Source of the DNA: Tannerella sp.
GTDB taxonomy: Bacteria; Bacteroidota; Bacteroidia; Bacteroidales; Tannerellaceae
Assembly (NCBI GenBank): GCA_031272455.1
Contig: JAISTS010000137.1
Location: forward strand, 1-40,583
Direction: 5' to 3'
Length of the DNA stretch: 40,583 nucleotides
The notes beneath the pieces are model-generated. The model did no database searches. It had not been told where the DNA came from and saw nothing but the letters and a program-made list of their open reading frames with translations. The position numbers and the translations under genes are program-made. The first letter of the stretch is position 1. Each line of letters opens with the position of its first letter. This document shows positions 15,655 to 24,296 of this stretch, piece after piece.

Positions 15655-17544
15655 ATGAAAAAAGTATTATTTCTGACATTTATCGCTTTAAGCGCAGCAA
15701 ATCAAACGTTTGCAAGTGATGAAGACACGGCGCCCGTCGATACGACGATAAGCCTGAAGCAGGTTGTCGTAACGGCTAACAAGATTGAAGTAAACCGCAA
15801 TACTATTCCGCTGTCGATCTCGGTTGTCGGTCGCGAAGAGATAGAGGCGAGCAGCGAATCGGCTTTACTGCCTGTGCTGTCGCACCGTGTGCCAGGGCTA
15901 TTTGTTACCGAGAAAGGCGTTACGGGTTTTGGAGTAAACACCAATTCGGCAGGTACGGTTAACATTCGTGGTATAGGTCAGAGCAACAAAGTGCTTATGC
16001 TATTCGACGGACAGCCGCAGTGGGCTGGAGTGTTCGGTCATTCACTGCCGGACACTTATGTAGCTTCGGATGTCGAGCGTGTTGAGGTCATTCGCGGTCC
16101 CGGTTCGTTGCTTTACGGCTCAAACGCAATGGGCGGTGTGATAAACATTATAACCCGTCGCCAGCAGGATGACGGTCGCCGCACTCAGGCGCGGATAATG
16201 TATGGCTCCTATAATACGCAGAAGTATATGATTAACAATGGATACAATGCCGGACGTTTTAGCAGTTTTATCTCCGTCAATCACGATCGTAGCGACGGAA
16301 TGAGAGCTAATTCCGATTTTCGTATCACTAACGGTTTTGCCAATCTGGGCTATCGGCTTAACGACAACTTTCGCCTGAAAGGCAGCGCAAGCCTTGCCAA
16401 ATCGAACAGTCAGAACTCAGGTCCGGTCGATAATCCTATTACAGATAACACAATGGATGTATTGCGCGGGACAGCTTCGGTCAGTCTTACTAATGCTTTC
16501 GAGAAGTCGAGCGGCGCTATTCAACTGTTCTACAACTGGGGACATCACGATATTAATGACGGATACCGCCCGCAAACCGGTGGAACGCCACGTACATTTC
16601 GCTTTAAATCCGATGACCATAATACAGGATTGTTAATGTATCAGACGTTCAGGCTCTTCGATGGTAACAGCTTTACTGCCGGGATTGACTATAAAAACTG
16701 GGGAGGGCATGCGTGGAACGATACTATCAATGGACGAATCGGTGAAATCGTTCGTCGATCTGTTAATGAGGTTGCAGGCTATGCGATTATGCAACAGGAT
16801 CTTTTTGACCATTTAAGTATCAACGCCGGTCTGCGCTATGAGTATAACGATGCCTATGGAAGTCGCTGGACGCCGCAGGCAGGCATTACGATTCGTCCGT
16901 TTGAAGGCAACGCAATCAAACTGTCGTACTCCGAAGGCTACCGCAGTCCTAACATACGCGAACTGTACATTTCGTATCCGCCGTATTCAATGGCTAATCC
17001 TGACCTGAAGCCCGAAACGATGCAGAATTATGAGATTTCGGTCGGACAGTATCTTTTCGACAACAAATTCTTCGCCGAAGTTACCGCATTTTATCTCGAA
17101 GCCAAGAATCTGATTACCGGCGAGCAGGGAACGTTGACCAATATAAATAAGATCTATAATAAGGGTATCGAAGCCGAACTGACCTATTATCCGCTGAAAA
17201 ACCTTTGGATTACGGCGAATTTCAGTCAGCTCTCGACCAGCATACCGATAGAAGCGGCGCCGAAACGCAAGTTCTTCGCCGAAGCAACCTATACGGTCAA
17301 AAATCTTACGCTGACCGTAGATGTCGAGTCGATCGGACGTCTGCAAAAAGTAGGCGGTACGGAGGACGACAAGATTTGCTATGCACTTCTTAATGCCAAA
17401 GCATCATACCTTTTCGGTACGCAGGATAAAGGATTGACCATCTTTGTCAAAGGTGAGAATCTGACCGGCAAAGAATACGAGATCCTGAAAGGATTCCCGA
17501 TGCCGAAAACCGTTGTTATGGGAGGGGTGAATGTGGTTTTTTAG
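15655..17544 (+). CDS. TonB-dependent outer-membrane receptor
   Basis: This is an outer-membrane beta-barrel transporter energised by TonB-ExbBD. A signal peptide (MKKVLFLTFIALSAANQTFA) precedes a TonB-box-like region (LKQVVVTA). The plug domain spans about residues 45-165, with VNIRGIGQSNKVLMLFDG, VERVEVIRGPGSLLYGSNAMGGVINI and related motifs. The 22-strand-type barrel ends in a terminal Phe (NVVF), as expected for outer-membrane insertion. It has no N-terminal carboxypeptidase-like or SusC domain, so it is a siderophore/metal/cobalamin-type receptor rather than a glycan one. The substrate is unknown. The NikR-like gene upstream suggests a metal or metal chelate. Confidence 0.93.
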   Translation: MKKVLFLTFIALSAANQTFASDEDTAPVDTTISLKQVVVTANKIEVNRNTIPLSISVVGREEIEASSESALLPVLSHRVPGLFVTEKGVTGFGVNTNSAGTVNIRGIGQSNKVLMLFDGQPQWAGVFGHSLPDTYVASDVERVEVIRGPGSLLYGSNAMGGVINIITRRQQDDGRRTQARIMYGSYNTQKYMINNGYNAGRFSSFISVNHDRSDGMRANSDFRITNGFANLGYRLNDNFRLKGSASLAKSNSQNSGPVDNPITDNTMDVLRGTASVSLTNAFEKSSGAIQLFYNWGHHDINDGYRPQTGGTPRTFRFKSDDHNTGLLMYQTFRLFDGNSFTAGIDYKNWGGHAWNDTINGRIGEIVRRSVNEVAGYAIMQQDLFDHLSINAGLRYEYNDAYGSRWTPQAGITIRPFEGNAIKLSYSEGYRSPNIRELYISYPPYSMANPDLKPETMQNYEISVGQYLFDNKFFAEVTAFYLEAKNLITGEQGTLTNINKIYNKGIEAELTYYPLKNLWITANFSQLSTSIPIEAAPKRKFFAEATYTVKNLTLTVDVESIGRLQKVGGTEDDKICYALLNAKASYLFGTQDKGLTIFVKGENLTGKEYEILKGFPMPKTVVMGGVNVVF

Positions 17545-17612
17545 TAGATAGTAGCAAGTAGATTGTAGTAAGTAGATTTACCGTTTACCCTGCACCGTGA
17601 ACCGTGAACCAA
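17543..17612. repeat. Composite heptamer array after the TonB receptor gene
   Basis: Ten consecutive 7-nt units in unbroken phase begin inside the receptor stop codon. The first five are AGTAGAT-type (AGTAGAT three times, plus AGTAGCA and TGTAGTA). The last five are ACCGT-type (TTACCGT, TTACCCT, GCACCGT, GAACCGT, GAACCAA). TTACCGT and GCACCGT are identical to units of the repeat at 6759-6787. Confidence 0.8.
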
Positions 17613-17648
17613 GTGTGTTTTTATTTTTTAATTGTTATTTTTGTAAGA

Positions 17649-18254
17649 ATGAGCCGTTTTATTTTGTCATTGCTGATTTTAAGTTTTGTTGCCTGTTCAG
17701 GGCAAGACGATTTTGAGCTTTCGGTACGTGAGGCTGTAACCAATCAGATGAACGAATATCCGAAATCCACGTTGCGTGATTTGTATAAGAATTTTTTTCA
17801 AGATCGCTTCGGTCCCGGGCATCTTATCGCTGATACTGCAGCGGCAGCCGCTTATCTGCGCGAAGAACTTGCATCTTTTGAGCAAGCTAAGGGCGCTGCC
17901 TACGAACCGACCGGACGACTTGGTAATTTCTACCGTGTCAACCTGTCAGTTGTAAAAGACGCAAAGGTGCCTGCCGAACGGCTTCTCGATGCATTTGTCC
18001 GTAGTGCAAACAATGTTGTGGCGCCCACTCCCGACGAATGGCGTAAGGAATGGCGAGCAATCGACCGTATCATCCGCTCGATGCAACTGTACCTCCCAAA
18101 CGAAGAAGCCGACCACATCGAGATTAAGATCTTTGTTGACAGCGGAAATTATGTCATGCACCACAGCAGTATCTATGAAGAGACCTACGAGCCGCACTAT
18201 CGCATTGTCGAAAAAACAATTTTTGAACAGGAAATTTTGCCGCTTATAAATTAA
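17649..18254 (+). CDS. Conserved-looking lipoprotein of unknown function
   Basis: The tracked ORF opens at a GTG within the repeat array. The ATG at 17649 gives a proper lipoprotein signal, MSRFILSLLILSFVACSGQ, with the lipid-modified Cys at residue 16. The mature ~185 residues are soluble and contain a distinctive YPKSTLRDLYKNFFQDRFGPGHLI segment and a C-terminal EPHYRIVEKTIF stretch. I do not recognise a named domain. It lies between the TonB receptor and relA with an intervening repeat array, so it need not belong to either unit functionally. The relA promoter overlaps its 3' end. Confidence 0.7.
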   Translation: MSRFILSLLILSFVACSGQDDFELSVREAVTNQMNEYPKSTLRDLYKNFFQDRFGPGHLIADTAAAAAYLREELASFEQAKGAAYEPTGRLGNFYRVNLSVVKDAKVPAERLLDAFVRSANNVVAPTPDEWRKEWRAIDRIIRSMQLYLPNEEADHIEIKIFVDSGNYVMHHSSIYEETYEPHYRIVEKTIFEQEILPLIN

Positions 18255-18267
18255 TACTTATCTTTGC
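18236..18267 (+). promoter_or_regulatory. Promoter of relA
   Basis: TTTG (18236-18239) and TATCTTTGC (18259-18267) are separated by 19 nt, a full match to the Bacteroidetes consensus. The -33 element lies in the last codons of the lipoprotein gene. The leader would be about 25 nt. Confidence 0.75.
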
Positions 18268-18298
18268 TTTCTCCAATGCAGGACAAAAGATTTAGCTT

Positions 18299-20515
18299 AT
18301 GAGCAAGGAAAGTTTTTTTACGGCAGACGAGAAGCGTGAGTTTTTTTCAGCGTATCATTCGCTGGTTACGAGCTTATCGTCGTGCCTCGAAAAGGATGAC
18401 ATCGCGCAAATGAAAGCGCTGATGAAGAAGGTTATCGCCCTGCAATGTTACGGGCGCGATCAGAACGGCATCAACGGTTTGCTGCGTAATATCCGCACGG
18501 CGATGATTGCCGTTTCGGACATCGGACTGAAGCGCACGCCGGTCATCGCTTTGCTGCTTTATCGACCGGTTTACAAGAAAATTATCGAATTAGACGAGGT
18601 CCGTAAGGCGTTTGACGATGATGTTGCGCTTATCATTAGCCGTTTGCTGAAAACGTCCGACCTTTATGCACGTAATACTGCTATCAATTCCGAGAATTTT
18701 CATCATCTTTTATTCTCGTTTGCCGAAGATGTGCGTGTCATCCTGCTGATGATTGCCGACCGCCTCTGTATGATGCGTATGGGCAAACAGATCAAAGACG
18801 ACAGCAGCCGTATCCGAATGGCGACTGAGGTGTCGTATCTTTACGCTCCGCTGGCTCACCGTCTTGGGCTGTACAAGATAAAAAGCGAGCTTGAAGACCT
18901 GTCGCTCAAGTATATAGATCCCAAACAATACGAATATATCAAGAAAAAGCTGAACGAGACCAAACGCTCGCGTGATGCTTATATCGAAGAATTTATCCAG
19001 CCGGTGAAAGAACGATTGGATGCTGCCGGACTGAAGTTCGACATCAAAGGAAGGACAAAATCAATCTATTCCATCAATAACAAGATGAAAAAGCAGCAGA
19101 CTGATTTTGAGGGGATTTATGATTTATTTGCTATTCGTATAATCCTCGACTCGGAGGAGCAACGTGAACGTTCGGAATGTTGGCAGGCGTTTTCGCTCAT
19201 CACCGATATGTATCAGCCCAATCCAAACCGGATGCGCGACTGGATTTCGGTGCCGAAAAACAATGGTTATGAGAGCCTGCATATCACGGTGTTAGGACCA
19301 CGCAATCGCTGGGTCGAAGTGCAAATCCGTACTCAACGAATGGACGAGATAGCCGAAAAGGGGCTTGCGGCGCATTGGAAATATAAGGGCGTGAAAGAAG
19401 AGCGCGGGCTGGATGAGTTTATGAATGACGTCCGAGCGTTACTCGAAAATCAAGGCTCCAACCCGATGGATACGATCCGCGATTTCAGGATGGATTTGTA
19501 CAAAGACGAGATATACGTTTTCACACCGACGGGCGAACTGCTCAAGCTCGGCAAAGGCGCTACGGTGCTCGATTTTGCGTTCACCATACATTCCAAGCTC
19601 GGATGCAGGTGCGTTTCGGGCAAGGTGAACGGTCGCAATGTGCCTATCCGTCACGTGCTTAACAATGGCGATTCGGTTGAAATCATCACTTCGCCTCAAC
19701 AAAAGCCCAAGCAGGACTGGCTGACATTCGTATCAACCTCGAAAGCAAAGACGAAGATACGTCAGGCATTGCGTGAGGAGGATGCCAAGGCTGCGGAATA
19801 TGCGAAAGAGCTGTTGCAACGCCGTTTCAAAAACCGCAAAATAGAGCTTGAAGAGGCGGCTTTGATGCGTTATATCAAGAAAAAAGGCTTCAAAAGCGTT
19901 ACCGATTTCTATGTTGAGATAGCGGATGAACGGCTCGACGTCAACAGCGTAATAGAGGAATACCTTGATATAGAGCGCAAAGAGCGTGAAGCAGCCGAAC
20001 ACACCGAAATACGTAGCGCTGAGCAATTTACAGCCACTCCGCAGACTGCGGAGAAAAGCAGCGCGGGAGATGAACTTGTGCTCGACAAAAATCTGTCGGG
20101 AATAGATTACAAGTTAGCCAAATGCTGCAATCCTATCTTCGGCGACGAGATTTTCGGGTTTGTTTCGACTCAGGGCGTAAAGATCCATCGCCGCAACTGT
20201 CCGAATGCGCCGGAGATGTTCAGCCGTTTCGGTTACCGCATCCTGCCGGCGCGATGGAAAGGCGAGGGCAGCGGCTATGTTATCACGCTGCGCGTCATCG
20301 GACACGACGATATAGGCATCGTAACCAACATATCTTCAGTTATTTCCAAAGACGGCAATATGACACTGCGCAGCATCAATGTCGATTCGGTTGACGGACT
20401 TTTCCGCGGCGACATCACCGTGATGGTAAAAGACACGCTGGCTGCAGACCGTCTGATAAAGAAAATCGGCGAAGTAAAAGGCGTAAAGCAGGTTGCGAGG
20501 CTGTATTCCAAGTAA
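18299..20515 (+). CDS. relA: RelA-type (p)ppGpp synthetase with degenerate hydrolase domain
   Basis: This is a long RelA/SpoT homologue, 738 residues, that makes the stringent-response alarmone. In the N-terminal HD domain the catalytic HD pair is replaced by Y88-R89 (LLLYRPV in place of LLHDVVED) and the later DRLHNMR reads DRLCMMR, so hydrolysis should be lost. The synthetase is intact: GRTKSIYSINNKM (251-263), YDLFAIRII (274-282), NGYESLH (322-328), EVQIRTQRMDEIAEKG (340-355). A TGS domain (about 403-465), a Cys/His segment (KCCNPIFGDE...HRRNCPNAPE) and a C-terminal ACT domain follow. It should therefore be a synthetase-only enzyme, needing a separate hydrolase elsewhere in the genome. Confidence 0.93.
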   Translation: MSKESFFTADEKREFFSAYHSLVTSLSSCLEKDDIAQMKALMKKVIALQCYGRDQNGINGLLRNIRTAMIAVSDIGLKRTPVIALLLYRPVYKKIIELDEVRKAFDDDVALIISRLLKTSDLYARNTAINSENFHHLLFSFAEDVRVILLMIADRLCMMRMGKQIKDDSSRIRMATEVSYLYAPLAHRLGLYKIKSELEDLSLKYIDPKQYEYIKKKLNETKRSRDAYIEEFIQPVKERLDAAGLKFDIKGRTKSIYSINNKMKKQQTDFEGIYDLFAIRIILDSEEQRERSECWQAFSLITDMYQPNPNRMRDWISVPKNNGYESLHITVLGPRNRWVEVQIRTQRMDEIAEKGLAAHWKYKGVKEERGLDEFMNDVRALLENQGSNPMDTIRDFRMDLYKDEIYVFTPTGELLKLGKGATVLDFAFTIHSKLGCRCVSGKVNGRNVPIRHVLNNGDSVEIITSPQQKPKQDWLTFVSTSKAKTKIRQALREEDAKAAEYAKELLQRRFKNRKIELEEAALMRYIKKKGFKSVTDFYVEIADERLDVNSVIEEYLDIERKEREAAEHTEIRSAEQFTATPQTAEKSSAGDELVLDKNLSGIDYKLAKCCNPIFGDEIFGFVSTQGVKIHRRNCPNAPEMFSRFGYRILPARWKGEGSGYVITLRVIGHDDIGIVTNISSVISKDGNMTLRSINVDSVDGLFRGDITVMVKDTLAADRLIKKIGEVKGVKQVARLYSK

Positions 20516-20527
20516 TTGCGTCTCGGA

Positions 20528-22336
20528 CTAATTCTTGAATTTTTTTCCCAGTTCCTCGTCCGACAGGATATAGAGTATGGTCTTGCCGTCGGGAGTTAAA
20601 TTGTTGGACGACAGCGAGAAAAGCCCTGCCACTATAGCTTCCATTTCTTCTACAGTCAGCTGTTTGCCGGCTTTGACGGCAGCTGTGCGGGCTAAGGCTA
20701 AGGCGAGCATATCGGTTTTACTGCCATTGTCGAGGTCGCCGTGTTCAATAGCGTCGGCGATGATATCTTTCAGCAGGACGACGGGATTACACTCTTCCAC
20801 TCCGGCGGGCAATCCGTTGATTGAATAGCAGTTGCCCCCAAGCGAACTGAGTTCAAAACCCAACTGTTGCAGTTCGTCGGCAAATTCGGGTAGCGCCGAG
20901 GCTTCTTCGGCTGTCAGCTCGGCGATTTCGGGGAAGAGCGTCTTCTGCGACACGCTTTTGCGGGCATTGATGTTCGATATATATTTCTCGTAAAGTATGC
21001 GGACGTGTGCGCGGTGCTGGTCAATCAGCACCAGACCAGATTTCAAAGGTGTAATGATATAGCGGTTTTTGTACTGGAAGCACGAAACGGCGACATCGGG
21101 AAATAGCGTCTCGTCGGCAGTCTCATTAATTAGCTTATTTTCAATCGAATGTTCGGTTGTTTTATCCTGTTCAAAGCCGCGATACAGCTGTTCCCAGTCC
21201 TGCTGGGTATAAGTCGGACGGTTTGGCTTCTCAAACGGATTGTAGTGATGGTTAACGTGGATTTGCGGCGTACGCACCTGTTCGTCGGGATTATAGACGG
21301 GAATAGTGATGATTTTATCGCTATCGAAATCTATGCTTGGCGCTGCATTGGCTTTACCGAGCGTTTCGCGGACGGCGGCAGCGAGGATCTGCCATATCGG
21401 GCGTTCGTTTTCGAACTTGATTTCCGTCTTCGTCGGGTGTATGTTGACGTCGATAGTCGCCGGATCCAAGGTCATATAAATGAAGTAGTCGGGCGTTTCA
21501 CCGGCGGGCAGCAGCTGTTCGTAAGCCTGCATCACCGCTTTATGGAAATAGGGATGACGCATATAACGCCCGTTGACGAAAAAGAAATTAAGATAATTGC
21601 GCTTTGAGGCTGTGTCGGTATGCCCGATATACCCTTCGATATTCACTATCGCATTGGTAACTTCGACAGGCAAAAGCTTTTGATTTAATTTTTTGCCGAA
21701 AATATTTATAATTCGGTTGCGAGCGCCTGAAGCCGGAAGGTTGAAAACCTCGGAATCGTTGTGTCGCAGCGTGAAGGCTATATGCGGGTTGACTAAGGCA
21801 ACGCGCTCAAATTCGCGAAGTATATTGCGAAACTCTGTTTCGTTAGTTTTCAGGAAACGCCGCCGAGCCGGAACGTTATAAAACAGATTTTTGATAGAAA
21901 AAATGCTACCTTCGGGACAGGCGTCGGGTTCTATATTGTCGAGATTGGATCCTGACAGAGAGAGCTTTACGCCCAGTTCGGAATATCTTAAGCGAGTGCG
22001 CAATTCGACCTGTGCGATAGCGGCGATTGAAGCAAGCGCCTCGCCACGAAAGCCAAACGTGTGTAGCGCAAAGAGGTCTTTCGCCTCGGTGATTTTCGAG
22101 GTAGCATGCCGCTCGAAAGCCATTCGCGCATCGGTTTCGGACATACCTTTGCCATCGTCGATAATCTGAATCAGCGTCCGTCCGGCTTCTTTGATATTGA
22201 CTGTAATGTTGTGAGCATCGGCATCTATAGCGTTCTCCATCAGCTCTTTAACTACTGATGCGGCATTCTGGATAACCTCGCCGGCGGCTATCTGATTGGC
22301 TATATGGTCGGGCAAAAGATGGATTATATCGCTCAT
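20528..22336 (-). CDS. mutL: DNA mismatch repair protein MutL
   Basis: This is a GHKL ATPase that couples MutS mismatch recognition to strand removal. N-terminal motifs are complete: ELMENAIDA (31-39), DDGKGM (60-65), GFRGEALASI (95-104). The C-terminal dimerisation domain has DQHRAHVRILYE (439-450), where endonuclease-type MutLs carry DQHAxxExxxxE. The first Glu is Val here, and the CPHGRP-type zinc motif near the C-terminus reads LTPDGKT, so nicking activity is probably absent. QKTLFPE (about 461-467) resembles a sliding-clamp-binding motif. The 602 residues are a normal length. Its start overlaps the upstream gene stop by one base (TAATG). Confidence 0.95.
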   Translation of the reverse strand: MSDIIHLLPDHIANQIAAGEVIQNAASVVKELMENAIDADAHNITVNIKEAGRTLIQIIDDGKGMSETDARMAFERHATSKITEAKDLFALHTFGFRGEALASIAAIAQVELRTRLRYSELGVKLSLSGSNLDNIEPDACPEGSIFSIKNLFYNVPARRRFLKTNETEFRNILREFERVALVNPHIAFTLRHNDSEVFNLPASGARNRIINIFGKKLNQKLLPVEVTNAIVNIEGYIGHTDTASKRNYLNFFFVNGRYMRHPYFHKAVMQAYEQLLPAGETPDYFIYMTLDPATIDVNIHPTKTEIKFENERPIWQILAAAVRETLGKANAAPSIDFDSDKIITIPVYNPDEQVRTPQIHVNHHYNPFEKPNRPTYTQQDWEQLYRGFEQDKTTEHSIENKLINETADETLFPDVAVSCFQYKNRYIITPLKSGLVLIDQHRAHVRILYEKYISNINARKSVSQKTLFPEIAELTAEEASALPEFADELQQLGFELSSLGGNCYSINGLPAGVEECNPVVLLKDIIADAIEHGDLDNGSKTDMLALALARTAAVKAGKQLTVEEMEAIVAGLFSLSSNNLTPDGKTILYILSDEELGKKFKN

Positions 22337-22644
22337 TACTTCAGGAAAAAATACCAGAAAATGACGCCGAGAATGGAAAGTATAAGGATGAGACGCATAT
22401 TTTTGTATGCTCGGCTGCTCAGGTCTTCGCCTTTGAGCTTACTTTTCTTCAGGTGCGTAGTCCCTTCGATGAAAGTCCCCTTGATAGCAGGTTTATGCTC
22501 TTCGGGTTTTTCTTCGAGGACGCCCATCTCGATTTTCACCTTGCGGATACGCTCTTCGAGGGCTTCTTTGCGCGGGTCCCAGTATATCGGCTTATGCTCG
22601 AACTGGCGTGGCTTGCGCAGGTTGTAAAACGAAAACATTCTCAT
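22336..22644 (-). CDS. Small conserved-type membrane protein
   Basis: This 102-residue protein has a charged N-terminal part (KPRQFEHKPIYWDPRKEALEERIRKVKIEMG) predicted to be helical and cytoplasmic. A single C-terminal transmembrane helix (about 83-101, MRLILILSILGVIFWYFF) follows, so the topology looks tail-anchored. The start could also be the second Met two codons later. It sits between the ostA-like gene (12-nt gap) and mutL (1-base overlap), so it is translated with them. I do not recognise a named family; the function is unknown. Confidence 0.75.
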   Translation of the reverse strand: MRMFSFYNLRKPRQFEHKPIYWDPRKEALEERIRKVKIEMGVLEEKPEEHKPAIKGTFIEGTTHLKKSKLKGEDLSSRAYKNMRLILILSILGVIFWYFFLK

Positions 22645-22656
22645 AATCTATTGATC

Positions 22657-24246
22657 TTAATTTTCCGGCGCGAAGTTACGAAATTTATTCGTTCTTTTGG
22701 GTTTCTCTTCCGTTTTTCTTTCGATTACACGCCAGATATCGTCTTTATCGCGGGGTCGCATATAGTCATACCAGAAGAAATCTTTCATTGTCCGCTGGTC
22801 GGATTTGAGGTCTTGCAGTGGTGTCATTTTAGCCTGTGGCTGGGGCCAGACGGCTAATTTTTCGAGTTTATTGTCTTTAAACCATATTCGCAGGTAGCTG
22901 CTTCGCGTCTCGTTCATTCCCGTTACCGTACTGTCCTGTTCAAGAGGATAATAGATTGTTTCGGCGTTGCCGTCAATATAAATCATCCTGACGGTGCGAC
23001 CCTCGAAGTAGGCATATAAATCCCTGCCTTTCAGCTGATTGAATGACAGCGAATCCATTTGTTCGATAGCATAAGAAAATTGCCTGACGAGCACGTGGTC
23101 GATAACGCTGTCGCGGATAAACGCCTTGATGGTGTCGCCATAGAGCTGATAACGCTCGTTCCACAGCACAGGGTCGGTGTACATATTCATCACCGAATCT
23201 TTCGTGTCGAAAAGCATAGAATCGCAAACGCCCTGAAGATCAATCCGATAGAAACGCACACGATGATAGGCTTTCAGTTCGCGGCGCGTGGAATCGACAG
23301 TTATCATCTCGAAGGTATCGGCACGCATATAGAGTGTGTCGCCCTGCGAAAATTCCAGACAGCGGGCGCTGTCGGTAACAAACGCATATTCAGTCTTTTC
23401 GTTGTAATAGCCATAGTTCCCTTCGAGTATGATTTTGTTGGCTGTGTCGTTCATAAAAACATTGCCGAAGGCTTCGCCGAAGCCCGTAGCGCGGTCATAC
23501 ACAATGGAATCGCCAACCAGCATACGGTCGCCGGAGAAAAGTTGCGAGCGGTCGAGGAGCAGCGAAGTGTTGTCGTTGGTGTTGTACCATCCGCGCGAGG
23601 TGTGAATTATGCCGCTATCGGAGTCAATGATGGATGGACCAAGGATTTCGGCAATTTTGGTGTCGGTGTTATAATGCAGAGTATCAGACCATAAGGTGAA
23701 TTGCGGGTTTAAGAGTTTGACGCTGTCGTTAAAAACCGCCAGTTTGGTTGAGGGCGAATACTGTCCGTAAACCGAGGTCAATTCGTTTTCGGCATCAACA
23801 ATCATCCCGCCTTCAAAATAATAGCCGATGTCGGTTGTGCGGTCGTAGTTGAGGCTGTCGGTAAAAAGCGTTACGACGGAGCTGTCGGCTTGATAGCTTT
23901 CCATTTTCACGTTATAACGCATCTGTGCAAGGCGTGTATTGCCGTCGTAGAGCAGGTAATCGCCAAAGACGAAAAGCGTGTCGCCCTGTTCCATCCGCAC
24001 TGTCCCGAAGGCTTCGAGCGAGCTGTTGGTCTCGAAAAAATATGCACTGTCGCAGTACATAAACGAGCTGTCGTGGCGAAAAATCACGTTGCCTACCAGC
24101 ACCTGTCGGTCGGCGCTGATATTTTTGTTAAACCGCTGTTCGTCAGCATGTTCAAGAAAAACTTTCGTCGTACGAACAACAGCAGTATCGGCATTTTGTT
24201 GTGCAAAGAGAGCGAAAGGAACGAACATCAACCATAAGCATTTCAT
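22657..24246 (-). CDS. OstA-like (LptA/LptD N-terminal type) envelope protein
   Basis: This is a periplasmic protein related to the OstA/LptA beta-jellyroll that carries lipopolysaccharide between membranes (Bacteroidetes OstA_2 type). The signal peptide is MKCLWLMFVPFALFAQ. The mature part contains repeated short beta units built around 'V.GNV.F', 'GDTLFVFGDYLLYDG' and 'A.GNVFMNDTANKI', as in LPS-transport jellyrolls. With 529 residues it is much longer than LptA and lacks an evident LptD barrel. A role in LPS export or outer-membrane assembly follows from the fold and from its place beside three SurA-like chaperones. Confidence 0.82.
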   Translation of the reverse strand: MKCLWLMFVPFALFAQQNADTAVVRTTKVFLEHADEQRFNKNISADRQVLVGNVIFRHDSSFMYCDSAYFFETNSSLEAFGTVRMEQGDTLFVFGDYLLYDGNTRLAQMRYNVKMESYQADSSVVTLFTDSLNYDRTTDIGYYFEGGMIVDAENELTSVYGQYSPSTKLAVFNDSVKLLNPQFTLWSDTLHYNTDTKIAEILGPSIIDSDSGIIHTSRGWYNTNDNTSLLLDRSQLFSGDRMLVGDSIVYDRATGFGEAFGNVFMNDTANKIILEGNYGYYNEKTEYAFVTDSARCLEFSQGDTLYMRADTFEMITVDSTRRELKAYHRVRFYRIDLQGVCDSMLFDTKDSVMNMYTDPVLWNERYQLYGDTIKAFIRDSVIDHVLVRQFSYAIEQMDSLSFNQLKGRDLYAYFEGRTVRMIYIDGNAETIYYPLEQDSTVTGMNETRSSYLRIWFKDNKLEKLAVWPQPQAKMTPLQDLKSDQRTMKDFFWYDYMRPRDKDDIWRVIERKTEEKPKRTNKFRNFAPEN

Positions 24247-24296
24247 CTCTTAACACTTTAAAATATAATAATTTAACTTCAACCGTTCATCTTTTT

